A DNA stretch of 64,000 nt, from positions 62,001-126,000 of the forward strand of contig JAACMV010000003.1 in the NCBI GenBank assembly GCA_010909725.1. Direction: 5' to 3'. Below are positions 10,222 through 20,869 of the stretch, one piece after another. This stretch comes from Picochlorum sp. 'celeri' (taxonomy: Eukaryota > Chlorophyta > Trebouxiophyceae). Below the pieces are notes generated by a model, which worked only from the letters and a program-made list of their open reading frames with translations, did no database searches and was not told the DNA's origin. The stretch's first letter is position 1; every line of letters starts with the position of its first letter. Position numbers and translations under genes: made by a program.

Positions 10222-11040
10222 ATGGCACATTATTGGTATTGTGGCAAGCAGTACACGTATCAGCGCAATGCAGCCACAGATCACTCATCCATGGCACGAA
10301 TGTCTCGGAGGGAACTATCAACGATGGTTGGTGCGGTGGGAAGGAAAGAGAGTATTAGATACTCTATAATTGATACAAAGGGCGACTTGGGGGTATTGAG
10401 GCAGCGGATGGGGGCAGGCATGCCAAGAGCTGAGCAGGTGTATGAGCTCTCCATGGCATGTTTTGAGTGCGATGGGCGCTTGGATGGGGTTTTTGGTGGT
10501 CTAACTCCTTCTTTTTCTCTCAAGTATACCGATGATGATGATGAGGAACCACCATCGCCCATGGCGACCAGCGAGGTATTGAATGATAATCACATGCATC
10601 ATCAAAGAGGCCATTTTGCATGGACAAGAGAGCAGGTATTGGGCAAGATTGACCTGTCCATGAAGAACAGCATGGTCATTTGTGCAGCGTATGCAGAGGA
10701 TGGTGATGAGAATGCATTGCGGAGATGGGTGCGTGGACTCCATGGGGAGAGGCGTCTCGTTGGGTTTGGGAGAGCTGTGGGAGACACAGCGCTGGTTGCC
10801 ACAGTCTGTGATGTCATGGTGCACCCCTCCTATCGGCGGCGCGGGATTGGGAGTAGAATTCTAAGGAACATAACGAGGCACTTGGATACAGTGTGGGATA
10901 TTATCGATGTAGGGGCTCCCGTGCATCCCGAGGCCATGCCGTTCTTTGAGAGTGACAAGGCACATTTTGGCCTCGACGATGAGGGGTCAATCGCCCTTCA
11001 ATTACAGGTTCCCGCGTGCTTGGTCGATCATGCACCGTAA
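10222..11040 (+). CDS. GCN5-related N-acetyltransferase (GNAT), probably plastid
   Basis: 272 residues from the ATG at 10222; an in-frame ATG at 10150 would add 24. The C-terminal half holds the acetyl-CoA fold: a DVMVHPSYRRRGIGSRIL segment, which is motif A with the R/Q-x-x-G-x-G/A loop, preceded by a LVGFGRAVGDTALVATV strand. The N-terminal 130 residues are poorly conserved, with an acidic run (DDDDEE). Plastid GNATs of plants have this sort of C-terminal layout and acetylate protein N termini and lysines; this assignment is by analogy. There is no intron. The gene is divergent from the thioredoxin-like gene. Confidence 0.75.
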   Translation: MAHYWYCGKQYTYQRNAATDHSSMARMSRRELSTMVGAVGRKESIRYSIIDTKGDLGVLRQRMGAGMPRAEQVYELSMACFECDGRLDGVFGGLTPSFSLKYTDDDDEEPPSPMATSEVLNDNHMHHQRGHFAWTREQVLGKIDLSMKNSMVICAAYAEDGDENALRRWVRGLHGERRLVGFGRAVGDTALVATVCDVMVHPSYRRRGIGSRILRNITRHLDTVWDIIDVGAPVHPEAMPFFESDKAHFGLDDEGSIALQLQVPACLVDHAP

Positions 11041-11146
11041 TTCAACAAAAACCATACACGGAAAAAATTGATTGATATCGAATGTATGGGATACAGGGTT
11101 CGCCAGTGTCATAACAGAGCTTTCCGGAATACCTGAGGATATTCGC

Positions 11147-12238
11147 ATGGCTGTTCGCTTACGACAGAGTGATAGGGTTCAAGGCCATAAAATTAAATCA
11201 TTGGTGTGCACGAGGTTGGGGGATCCGTCGACGAGCAGTAACTTGGTTGTGAAGTATTCGAATTCTGCGAGGGACGCACAAGTTCCTCTTCCTCCCAATT
11301 GCGTGCGGATAAAAGTTGTCGCTGCTGCTCTTAATTTTGCAGATAGTCTTCAAATACAGGGTGTGTATCAGGAGAAGAAGAAGTGTCCGTTCATTCCGGG
11401 GAATGAGTGTAGCGGTGTTGTGTTGGAGGTTGGAAAGGATGTGGATCCAGAGCAGTCCACCATACATGTGGGGGATCATGTGTGTGCTGTGACAGATGGG
11501 GGTGCTTTCAGTGAGGAGGCTATAGCTCCCGCGATATCAGTGATCAAGGTCCCCAAAAGCTCAGATGTAGAAGCTGCAGCTGGCCTTCCAGTAGCATTTG
11601 GAACAGCCTACATGGGTTTGTGTATGAGGGCAAGGGTGCAGCGTGGGCAGGTGGTACTCGTTCTTGGAGCTGCTGGCGGCGTAGGAATGGCTGCAGTCCA
11701 GATTAGTAAGCATTATCAGGCCAAGGTGATTGCTGTCGTCAGGGGCTCGGATAAAGCAGCCCTTGTCAGGGAGCTGGGGGCTGATGTGTGCATTGATACG
11801 TCGGGGGCATCGCATCCAGAGCATCTTGTGAGAAGTGAGGTGAAAAAGATTCTATCAAATAGCGGGGTAGATATTGTGTTTGATCCTGTGGGTGGCTCGC
11901 TGGGGTCCATGGCCTTCAATCATCTTGTGCGTTTTGGGGGACAGGTCATTGTGGTTGGCTTTGCAAGCGGCTCTGTGCAAGAGTACAAATCAAACATAGC
12001 GCTTGTCAAAAATATTACCATCCATGGATTGTACTGGGGGGCCCACATGCATCACAAGCCTCAAGAGTTCAGAGAGAGTCTTTCAAAGGTTGGCAAGCTA
12101 TTTGCCAATGGAGACATTCGAGTTCCAGTCAGCCACCAATATGCTTTAGAGCAGGCACAAGAGGCTTTTCAGGTGCTTAAAAATCGATCCGTGTCGGGTA
12201 AATTGCTGTTTTTGCCAACAAGGAAATCCATGCTGTGA
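11147..12238 (+). CDS. Zinc-independent MDR-family quinone oxidoreductase
   Basis: 363 residues from the first ATG in frame. The sequence has the medium-chain reductase order. The GroES-like N-terminal half contains VKVVAAALNFADSLQIQGVY-type sequence and PFIPGNECSGVVLEVG. The NADPH-binding Rossmann fold carries LVLGAAGGVGMAAVQIS, then VIAVVRGSDKAALVRELGAD, and VDIVFDPVGGSLG. There are no zinc-binding Cys/His sets, so it belongs to the quinone oxidoreductase (zeta-crystallin) branch that reduces quinones or enals with NADPH. It follows the GNAT gene on the same strand with about 100 bp between them; no common function is implied. A 299-bp gap to the next gene shows no coding signal. Confidence 0.85.
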   Translation: MAVRLRQSDRVQGHKIKSLVCTRLGDPSTSSNLVVKYSNSARDAQVPLPPNCVRIKVVAAALNFADSLQIQGVYQEKKKCPFIPGNECSGVVLEVGKDVDPEQSTIHVGDHVCAVTDGGAFSEEAIAPAISVIKVPKSSDVEAAAGLPVAFGTAYMGLCMRARVQRGQVVLVLGAAGGVGMAAVQISKHYQAKVIAVVRGSDKAALVRELGADVCIDTSGASHPEHLVRSEVKKILSNSGVDIVFDPVGGSLGSMAFNHLVRFGGQVIVVGFASGSVQEYKSNIALVKNITIHGLYWGAHMHHKPQEFRESLSKVGKLFANGDIRVPVSHQYALEQAQEAFQVLKNRSVSGKLLFLPTRKSML

Positions 12239-12537
12239 TGAAAACATGCATGCATGCAATGCCATCAGGTGGTGCATGGCGATATGTGCAAGCCTTGTCT
12301 ATGCATGGCCATGTAAACAGTATTATTATATTTACATACAAATAATATTGGTATTGCCATAGCATGCTGGGGCAGTGACTGTACCATATCGTGATACATG
12401 TGGACAGTGTGTTCAGGTTTACAGCGCTTCTCAACGATCGATTTTCTTATATGAATGAATACATTTAATTATGTGCATCTGAATTGAAGATTGTGAAGAA
12501 CAGACTACGTATTATTAGTTTTTGGTGAAGAAAAGGC

Positions 12538-15362
12538 ATGCCAAAGAGTCATAAACGTAAGAAAAACCCAGGTGTGGGGATTGATTTTAAAAGGGCGAAG
12601 CACAAGGTTGGGAAAAAGTTGCCAAAAGCTCAAAATGAGACGGACACAACGGTGAGGGCCTCGAGGCTTGTACTGGCAGAGCAGAGTGTGGCAGTGGACA
12701 AGAGTGGCGTGGCAACTACTTCTCGCAACGTATCTCTCAAGGTGCGCGGTGCTTACCTTCAGCATTGGTTCGTATGTATTATGAGGGATGTGTGGTTGAC
12801 GGATTGTGGAACATGCAGGAATTGTTGGGTCAATGCCGGCATTATAGTGAAAAGGTACGCTTGAAGGCACTCCATGGTCTCACAGAGTTGCTGCGGGAGC
12901 ATCCGTCCGAGGGGAAGATTCACGGTTCTGAGATTGTTGCCATGACAGCGGATAGAGCTGGAGACTCAGACTCGTCTTGTAGGGAAGCGTATTGTACGTT
13001 TCTCAAGACTGCATTGTTTCCAGCTCTTGGTGAGCATGCTTTGCAGCCCTTTTTGCCCTTGATGATGGGGCACATTTGCAGTGCAATGACTCATCTGAAT
13101 CACGCCATTCGATCATCTGGCATTGACATGATGAACATTGTCCTCGAATGGAGGCCTGATATCGTGGCTCAGAGGTATTTTTGTGAGATTTGCAAACATT
13201 TTATTGATTCACTGGGGAGATCTTCGCGGGGCAGGTCTCTGAGTGCTGGCTCCTTGAAGACACTTCTCAGCCTGGCAGAAGGGTGTCTGAAATTTTTGAA
13301 ATCAACTCTGCCGCATGTTCCGGGAGTATTTCATGTACAAAATGAAAATGTCATTCCACATGACAATGCTAATTATGTGGACTCTGCCAAGAAGGCTAGA
13401 AACAATAAGGAGAGTCGCAGCAAATGCATTGGGATGTCTGGGACGGTTTTGCTGAATGCCTCAAAGGGACAATGGGATTCTGCTAGAAATACAACGTTTG
13501 GTACGACTACAAGCGAGGGGGAAGGGGATTCATATGTTCAGCATGCCGCCAAACTTGTAGTATTATTACTGGACTGCTGGGAGGAGTGTGGGTTGACTTC
13601 TCCAGATGGGGACATTGGGAAGAGCGAGCGAGGCACATCCCCAGATGTATGTGGTTGTAGAATTCTAGAATGTTGCTCGCTTCTGATGGCCAGGTATAAG
13701 GCGCCAATTCTCAGGGATCCGTTGTATGTATCAACCATTTCCAACGGTATTCTGTCCAGAGTGTTTCCTTATTTCCCGAATATTGGGTCCTCAAAAGGTG
13801 GCATTGGTGAGATTGATGCGGTAGCGGCGGAGTTGATCGCACATATTATTTTACAATCTCGCGAGCAACCTGACGATTTTGAACATGAATTGATTGAGCA
13901 GGCAACAGAGAGATTATTTCTTTGGTCCAAGTTTTGTCTGGATCAAAGTCGTCATGACACATCGGCATTCTCGGTTGGGATCAAGCTTGGTGGTCAATTG
14001 ATCTATTGCTTGAAGGAAGATTCCAGAAACGAAATTTTGAAGTCGATCATGCATGCGTGGAAGGGATCGGATATTCACAGCAATGAAAGAAATCAAGGCC
14101 TCAAGTTTCTTGGTGCCATCCTTCGACCAGTCCTGACAGATCAAAGTGCAGATCGTAGCCTTTCGGATGGTTCTAGACAAGATTGTACCACAAAATCCAT
14201 CGTAAATTCTAGATCGGATGAAATTTTTGCAGAGTGGCTGTCTGATATCCCATCCTTCTTGTGGAAGGTTGGTACCAGTTCCTCACAGACTTACACGTAT
14301 GGCCTGGGACTGACGGCCTTGTTGAACGCTTCAAGATTTTTTGACAATGGAGAATCAGTGCGTCTTCCAAAGCTTAAATGTGAACTAGAATCACTGACGA
14401 TGAAGATTGTGCCCCTGTTTGCGCTGAAAATGAAGAACAAATTGGTTCCTGGGCCCTTGGTACAGCTGCCAGTACACGTGCAAAAGATGGCAGTTGATGT
14501 TCTGTATCATCTCCCAGGCCTGCACCAAAACGTGGTGCAGATGATATCACTCTGTATCGAATACGGAAATATGTATTCTTTCGACCTAATGGAGAGGTTG
14601 TTTGAAGTGATATATTTTAAATCCCAGTATGGTGACCCAGAGCAAGTGTGGAGTTTCATTTATGGAGCTTTGAGGGGACCGAGCGTCTCAGATACTCCCG
14701 TGAAGAACGGTAAAAAGAGCGCTTGTAATTATTGGAAGACTGACGTGTTCATCGTGGAGAGAGTCAGTCAAGTTGCATTGCATTGTAGCCCGCCAGCCAT
14801 GGCTCTTCAAGCCGTTCTGCCTGCTCTCCTTGCCGAGCAATCACATTTGTCTTCAGTGACACAAAAGGCCAGGGCTGCATATGGAACGCTATTTTTCTGG
14901 AACAAGGCGCTAAGTATATGCCAACCTGTCGACATGAAGATTTCATCGACCGAGTTGATGACATTGCTCGATTTGAGCAGTAGCTTATCTTGTGGGCTTC
15001 CTGGCAATATCATTGACCAGGAGATGAGTGACCACCTGGAGAAGGCTTCTCGGCATGCAACAAGAAGTATGATGGAACACTTTCCTGATCAAAGTCTTCA
15101 GTGCATTGCAGAATACATAGATTCCTGGCACGAAGAGAGATTGCAATCAGTTGTTGCAATTTTGCAGAATCTACAGTGGGTTCTAGATGGTGATCTTGAG
15201 GCCAGTTTTTTGGCTTCCCTCCAATCAGCGCCATCCAAGCACAAGGTGCAAACTGCTTTAGAAAATCTAATGTCGAAAAATGATACGTCAGAAGAAGAGA
15301 ATAACATTCTCATTGAACAGGTTTTACATATGTATAGATTAATTATTATTGTTCCTCGATAA
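12538..15362 (+). CDS. IPI1: TEX10/IPI1-like pre-60S assembly factor (Rix1 complex)
   Basis: In yeast and animals IPI1/TEX10 is part of the Rix1 complex on nucleoplasmic pre-60S particles. Exon 1 is 12538-12741 and exon 2 is 12819-15362, joined across a 77-nt intron (donor GTGCGC, acceptor ATGCAG), giving 915 residues. The N terminus has the family signature: a basic SHKRKKNPGVGIDFKRAKHK start, KVGKKLPKAQNETDT, then across the junction NVSLK-ELLGQCRHYSEKVR, the first ARM/HEAT-like repeat. Most of the remaining protein is helical repeats with little conservation. The stop codon lies inside the last codons of the convergent HPAT-like gene, a 17-bp coding overlap. Confidence 0.85.
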
Positions 15363-17475
15363 CACCATCCCAAAGTTTACTGACATGCCCTGTCTTGGCG
15401 TAGTGATTCCATCCTGGGATCTTTTCCGTTGCTTCATTGAATGCATTAATCAAATGGCGTACAAGATCGTTTTGAACACCATCAGGGGGAGGTTCAAGAT
15501 TTCTTGGAAGAGGTGTGTTACTGTATGAGCGCTTGTCGAACCTCCATTCACCATATTTCCCTGCAAATATCATCAGATGTCATTTCATGTACACATTGAC
15601 TTTTCCTGTATACCGACAAAGTATGTTCGTACCTGGTGTAAATGTACCATTTTTGGCGTAATCCATTCCGTATGTATAGTGCAAAATGTAATATCTGTCC
15701 TTCTGGGAATCCCACGGTGGCTGTGCCATCATGTCAAGGAAGAGGCCGCACTCTTTAATCCCTGCTAAATACATTGAAATGGTGAATGCATACATTTCCT
15801 GCACCCATCCCCATTCTTTAACTGCTTCGTCATCCTCATGAACTGCAAGTGAGACATTGTACCATATGGGTGCAATCTTTTTCATGTCCTTCACAGACAA
15901 TAAAGTAGGAGAACTGCCAATAGGGAAAAGGCGAGCCTTCTGTTCTGGAGTATCAATTTTGCCCACAAACTTTTCCGTAATATGAATATACTTTGGACTC
16001 GTAGGTTCGATATAGAAAAATGGAAACGCAGCGGGATTCTCCCCATCCATCAAATTTGGCATGGGCTTCAACCAAAGGTGATCAGGTTCTCCCATGAGGA
16101 TGTACTTCTCCTTAATGGTAGCTTTTTTCATCCACTGCAAAAAGGCGTATGGCCTATTCAAAACAATATATCCATGATGCGGGTGTTCAGGAGGAAGTTC
16201 CTTGGCGACAAATGTAGGTATTTCATCCATGAGATCATCAGGCTTCCCAGAGTGCAAAAGACGAGTGAAGTCTCCCATATCACAATGTCCCTCTGCCTCG
16301 CATTGTTTCTTGATCTTCTTATACCAATAGTAATGGATTCGTGACTGCCAATGCGTTGCTGTTCCCTGCGCAGATACGACAATGTGATATGTCCTGTCCT
16401 CCCCATGGTGCTGGGATGCAAGAGAGGCCCTCGGCTTTTTCATAATACCCGTCGTCCATCCCACCATCGGTCCTTCTGCAGCAGGCACAGCCCCATCTGG
16501 GTGCGTCAAATGCTTCAACCAGCATTGCCTATAGTTGGCACGGCAAAGATTCTCCACACCGCAGTACACCCAAACATTACACGCAGGCCCACCCTTCTTG
16601 GGCTTGTGCTCGGCACACATCTTGCAGCACTCATCCTCAGAATCGGCAAGATTCTCCGTCCCCCATACTAATGGATCTCCCCAGAAATCAGTATTCTTCT
16701 TCACAATGATATCCTTGCAATCCAAGGATTCTTCTTCGTCTTCTCCGCCGTCATCATGGCCAGCAGTGCCCATATCCTTGGATTCCTCCTGGTCATCATC
16801 ATACTCTACGCCCGATTCATCATCATCATCATCATCATCTTCTTCTTCGTACTCCATTCCATCTGCATCCCCTTTAGCTCTCTTGTAATGCTCCTCTCCC
16901 TCCTCTGCTTCCTGATACTCCTGATCCTCATTCTCCCCATCCTTCTTGGAAGTAGTAACAGTCGTCCCAGAAGTAGAAGCAGAACTGGCCGGCGTATCCT
17001 CATACGCGCCATCATCTTCCGAATCCACGTCCCCTTCAGATCTACTTTGCTGCTTCTCTTCCGCCCGCCCTTCATCCTCACCAACAAGACCATCACGAGT
17101 ATCATCAGTATTGGCATCCCCTGCCATCTCCCCACCAATCGCAGTAGCCCCCTTCTCCTCACCAGGACCTTCATCTCCCGTGTCTCCATGTTCAGTCTCC
17201 TTGTGTTCCTCCCTCATGGCTCCACCCATGTCCTCCTTTGCCCCTTCCAAACCCCCAATACCCCCTCCGTCCAGGTGACCATCATCTCCACGGCGCTCTT
17301 CAAATCCATGAAAATGATCCATCACCCCACCACCATGCTCATACTCCACCATTCCATGGAGTTCCCGCAGAGACTTGTACGATACCCCAATCCCAACCAG
17401 AACAGCCAACAACAGGATCCAGCGCTTCCTCCCATACGACGACTGAACTTTATGAGAAGAAAATAAAGGGCTCAT
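15346..17475 (-). CDS. Hydroxyproline O-arabinosyltransferase-like (HPAT/SGT1-type) protein
   Basis: Related plant and green algal enzymes glycosylate hydroxyproline or serine of cell-wall proteins in the Golgi. Exon 1 (17475-15633) and exon 2 (15560-15346) are joined across a 72-nt intron (donor GTACGA, acceptor TTTGCAG), giving 685 residues; splicing restores TFTPG-KYGEWRFDKRSY. The order is a short basic tail, a signal anchor (WILLLAVLVGIGVSY), then about 200 residues very rich in Glu, Asp and Gly with an eight-residue acidic run. A Cys-rich PAN/apple-like domain follows (CKDIIVKKNTDFWGDPL to CRANYRQC), and then the transferase domain: HIVVSAQGTATHWQSRIHYY, YIVLNRPYAFLQWM and GEPDHLWLKPMPN. 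The acceptor sugar site is not provable here. Confidence 0.85.
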
Positions 17476-17692
17476 CTTGCTATGCGTGAATCCTCTCTAC
17501 ATGAAATTCCGATGTCAAAATTGATCCAAACGATCATTCACAAAAGCGATTCCTTTGATAAATTCCTAGCTCCTACTGATAACCTTGAGTGATATTAGTA
17601 TCTTAAACTACTACAATTATTATACACATGGCATGGGCTGATACATCCTGAATACATTCTTCAGTGGCCACCATGATCCTTGTTGGGTAGCC
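17476..17692. other. Intergenic flank between the HPAT-like gene and the hAT element
   Basis: The 217 bp upstream of the HPAT-like gene form its promoter side. I see no gene here. The sequence is AT-rich near 17610-17630 and ends at the 5' copy of the hAT target duplication. Confidence 0.4.
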
Positions 17693-17700
17693 ATGGCCAT
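17693..17700. repeat. 5' target-site duplication of the hAT-like element
   Basis: ATGGCCAT directly abuts the first base of the element (TAGGC...). The identical octamer follows its last base at 18302-18309. Confidence 0.7.
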
Positions 17701-18301
17701 TAGGCTTGGGTCATCAGCATAGCGGGGGCCCGGCATAGCGAGCCGCTATGCCATAGTCTATGCTATGCTATGCCGTTTTTTTTGGCCCGATATGCTATCT
17801 CAGAAGATCCTCCGGTCTAAAGATGGGCTTAGTAGGAGGGTGAAAGAAGGCCATCTCTATGCTGCCCAACAGAATTTGAACTGCACTTCATCGAATCATC
17901 TGATTCGCTGTGTGAAAGCGTGACATTGCAACAATCTTGATTGAGTCCAAGAACATGCACCAGGACAGTCGAAGGTGAAGAATTTTATTGATCAGCTTGG
18001 CATAACTGCCTACAGCTATCTACCTTTGGTTGGTCGTTAGAAACACTTTTCTTGCGGGAATTGTGTCTTGATCTTTGTTTGAATGATATATATGATTACT
18101 CATTGCATCTAGAATACGTTTTCAAAACAAATGGAGGCCCTCTGTGGCAGAATCAAGGCAAATATGCTGCAAATATGCTCCAGCATATCGATTTCATAAC
18201 AGTTGTGCCCATCAAAGGGGTCTTTTGACCGATCAATATGTTGAAAATGGCATATCATGCCGCTATGCCGTTTTCACCTTCCAGCATATTACCCAACCCT
18301 A
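17701..18301. mobile_element. Non-autonomous hAT-like element (MITE), 601 bp
   Basis: The ends form short terminal inverted repeats: 5' TAGGCTTGGGT and, on the reverse strand at the other end, TAGGGTTGGGT (10 of 11 match). Both sides are flanked by the same 8-bp sequence ATGGCCAT (17693-17700 and 18302-18309), the target-site duplication length of hAT transposons. Sub-terminal copies of GGCATAGCG occur at both ends: 17732-17740 direct, with an inverted copy at 17744-17752, and CGCTATGCC near 18261-18269. hAT elements typically carry such repeated transposase-binding motifs. The interior has no open frame of note, so it would need a transposase from elsewhere. The target ATGGCCAT is itself a palindrome, which slightly weakens the evidence. 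Confidence 0.75.
17732..17752. repeat. Perfect 9-bp hairpin inside the hAT-like element
   Basis: GGCATAGCG, loop AGC, then CGCTATGCC. It is followed by further CTATGC units (17756-17774), giving a cluster of the sub-terminal motif. Confidence 0.7.
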
Positions 18302-18309
18302 ATGGCCAT
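18302..18309. repeat. 3' target-site duplication of the hAT-like element
   Basis: ATGGCCAT immediately after the element end ...CCCTA. The same octamer opens the second copy of the downstream tandem duplication at 21472-21479. Confidence 0.7.
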
Positions 18310-18722
18310 GGCCATATCATGATGCCATGTCATATTAGGAGATATCTACATCGATGCGTCTACAGTACCATGCAAGTGTCTTCTATACATGTGCGACATG
18401 CGCCCATCTGTGCATGCAGGCATTCATGCATCCACATTCTGACCCTCCCATGGACACACAGAGGAACCCGTACATGCAGCCTGCTGCAGGGATGAGGGCA
18501 TTTTCTTGGATAGTCCAATTTCCGAAGATTCGCAATGTTCGGGACCATGATATTATCTTCTCACGTATGTATCGCTTTGTACATATAGGTTGTATATATT
18601 TACTGCTTTTTCCCTTGTACATACAATAGGGAGAGCAGTGGTCCGATACGGCTGGATACGTCACGCTCCCCGAGGGGGATAATACTGTATGCTGACGGGA
18701 CGTCTTCGTATCCATATGCACG

Positions 18723-19748
18723 ATGGAATATGACAATGGAAACGAATCATTGCCAGATTTGTCTCCTACATATCATGTGTTGAGAGAAATAGGTAGAGGG
18801 AATTTCGGTAACGTGGTCCTGGCCAGGGATGTGGAACAGGATATGCTGGTGGCCATTAAATTACTGCAGCGTGGTCCTCGATTGGCAGCGAATAGAATTT
18901 ATGTGGGGCGAGAGATCTTGCATCACGGTTCTCTTCTGCATCCGTTTGTGATCACTCTGTACAGTGTGTTTCTGACTCGGGACTATGTTTGTATTGTCAT
19001 GGAGTTGGCAGATCACGGGGATGTCTTTACACTGATGCGACGGAAAACCTCTTCTTCTTCTTCTGCTTCTTCATTAGGGATTGGTGAGGAAGGGGCGAGG
19101 TATCTGTTTCAACAGCTGATTATAGGTCTGGACTATGTCCACCGCAGTGGGGTGGCCAATAGGGATTTGAAATTAGAAAACCTTCTGCTTGCGCGGGCAA
19201 CTGACCCAAGGCAGGCGTCCATGTTGAAGATTTGTGACTTTGGGTTTTCAAAACATGAGCAGAATAGCAGTGCGCGGTCTGGGGTGGGAACTCCCATGTA
19301 CATGTCACCAGAGATTGTCATGGGAGGGTGCGGATACGATGCCAAAAAAGCAGACGTGTGGTCTGCTGGAGTGGTCTTGTACACGATGCTCGCTGGTTCC
19401 TACCCTTTTGATACAAAATCTCCGACGCAAGCTCAGGATGTCGTGCTGGGTCGATATATACCCTTGGGTGACTCAATCTCGTCAGAGGCACAGGACCTGG
19501 TTCGAATGATGTTGACACCCTCTCCAAAAGAACGGGCATCTGTTTCCGACATTATGCAGCATGAATGGTTCAAAAAAGGCTTGCCCGAGAATACAGATCA
19601 AATAAATTCAGTCTATCTGGCACGAAATAAAGCCATCCCTGACGATGTTATTGAAAAAGTTGAGAAACTCATGGATGTCATTGGACGACCAGGACAGTGC
19701 AATGACGACACTGAGAATAGTCTTGCATGTGTGTTTCATACACCATAG
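18723..19748 (+). CDS. SnRK2-like serine/threonine protein kinase (copy 1, intact)
   Basis: 341 residues, single exon, almost entirely a kinase domain. Visible motifs are the Gly-rich loop GRGNFGNVV (24-32), VAIK with the ATP lysine at 46, a Glu at 64, DFG at 172-174, the GTPMYMSPE activation-segment end, and DVWSAGVVLYTMLAGSYPF. The catalytic loop reads NRDLKLEN (146-153), so the usual HRD histidine is Asn while the catalytic Asp148 and the Lys are kept. The pattern HPFVITLYSVFLT and KLENLLL is closest to plant SnRK2 kinases of osmotic stress and ABA signalling, but the acidic C-terminal SnRK2 tail is not evident. A seven-unit CTA microsatellite follows the stop (19754-19774). Confidence 0.85.
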   Translation: MEYDNGNESLPDLSPTYHVLREIGRGNFGNVVLARDVEQDMLVAIKLLQRGPRLAANRIYVGREILHHGSLLHPFVITLYSVFLTRDYVCIVMELADHGDVFTLMRRKTSSSSSASSLGIGEEGARYLFQQLIIGLDYVHRSGVANRDLKLENLLLARATDPRQASMLKICDFGFSKHEQNSSARSGVGTPMYMSPEIVMGGCGYDAKKADVWSAGVVLYTMLAGSYPFDTKSPTQAQDVVLGRYIPLGDSISSEAQDLVRMMLTPSPKERASVSDIMQHEWFKKGLPENTDQINSVYLARNKAIPDDVIEKVEKLMDVIGRPGQCNDDTENSLACVFHTP

Positions 19749-19891
19749 CCATCCTACTACTACTACTACTACTATGATTGATTGATTCATCTTTACGTTT
19801 TTACATCAGTTTTAATATTAGAGGAGACTATGTATTTTCTGTCGTACAGACACCATTGATGATGATTCATATGGTGGGTACAGCACCAGCA

Positions 19892-20720
19892 TTAGGAAAG
19901 GCTCAGTCCAAGATATCCGAGAATGGCAACCCCAACAAGTCCTCCAATCACGGTGGCCAAGGTCCCCACATCCAGACCCGCTCCCTCCGTCTTTCCAGTG
20001 TCTGCATTAAACTTGACAAACCTTCTCTTTGGAGCATTGCACTGTGGGCACCTGTAATCTCCTGGGAGTTCATTGAATGGTGTCTCATCGCAATAGATGT
20101 ATCCGCAGTCGATGCAGAGATGGGTGGCCCTCGCCTTCTGAGCTGCTGACAGTCGGCGACCAAACCTCGCTGGTGCTGGCTTCTTTGGAAGCCTCTTGAC
20201 GTCCACTGACGTGTTGTCTCCCTTGACAACCACAAACGTCACTGGAGATGGAGCAGCTTGGATGGCAGATCTGGTGAATCCTAGCTTATCGGATGGCCAA
20301 AGCTCATCTCCAAAGAATGAAGACGTGTAGATGACTGTGTCTCCCGCCTGGATACCAGCCTTTGCGGCATTGCCAGATGCTGACTTGACTTTGAGTCCAT
20401 TCTTTCCCTGGCTCAGCTGAAGACCGAGTGGCTTATCGACATCCACCTGCAGACAACAGTATGATGCATCTGTATATACATCAGATATAAGAAAATCAGA
20501 CATCACGCACCTGAATCTGCTTCGCTGCAGCCTTCTTGGCAGTGACAGTCACTGCGCGACGAGCACTCATTGCTGCGACACGAGGTGACCTTCTGATGGA
20601 GGTATCAAGGGAAGTTCCAGCCATGAATGAAGAACTTGGTGATTTCTGGGGCATGCATTGCCTGGTAGATGACACATTCTGTGCAGCCACTATGCGAGTG
20701 GTTCTCGTAGCCATTGCCAT
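19892..20720 (-). CDS. ENH1: PDZ-rubredoxin protein, ENH1-like (copy 1)
   Basis: Plant ENHANCER OF SOS3-1 proteins are thylakoid-associated and linked to redox protection. Exon 1 (20720-20511) and exon 2 (20446-19892) are joined across a 64-nt intron (donor GTGCGT, acceptor CTGCAG), giving 254 residues. The first 70 residues are a Ser/Ala/Arg-rich plastid transit peptide. A PDZ domain follows ([15 protein letters not shown] and [15 protein letters not shown]), then a rubredoxin iron site, CIDCGYIYC at its start and CPQCNAPK at its end. The last 20 residues form a membrane segment ([19 protein letters not shown]). The start is set by a TATA-like AT-rich stretch about 50 nt upstream. It lies tail-to-tail with the kinase gene. 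Confidence 0.9.
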
Positions 20721-20869
20721 GTCGGTACGCGTGTCTTTTCGATATCGCTGTGGATATATGATTTTCAATAAATATATTTCAATAATCGACGATGTAACGG
20801 ACCCACGTCCCCAATGATCGTGATCTTCCATGCCATGCCGAATTCATCAGAGAGATATCGTGCGATATC

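Noticed and set aside
16756..17466. Long plus-strand open frame opposite the HPAT-like gene
   Set aside because: It is the shadow of the acidic low-complexity region and has no domain.
17701..18301. Assigning the element to another DNA transposon family
   Set aside because: The 8-bp target duplication and TAGGG-type ends fit hAT; there is no TA dinucleotide or 9-bp duplication.
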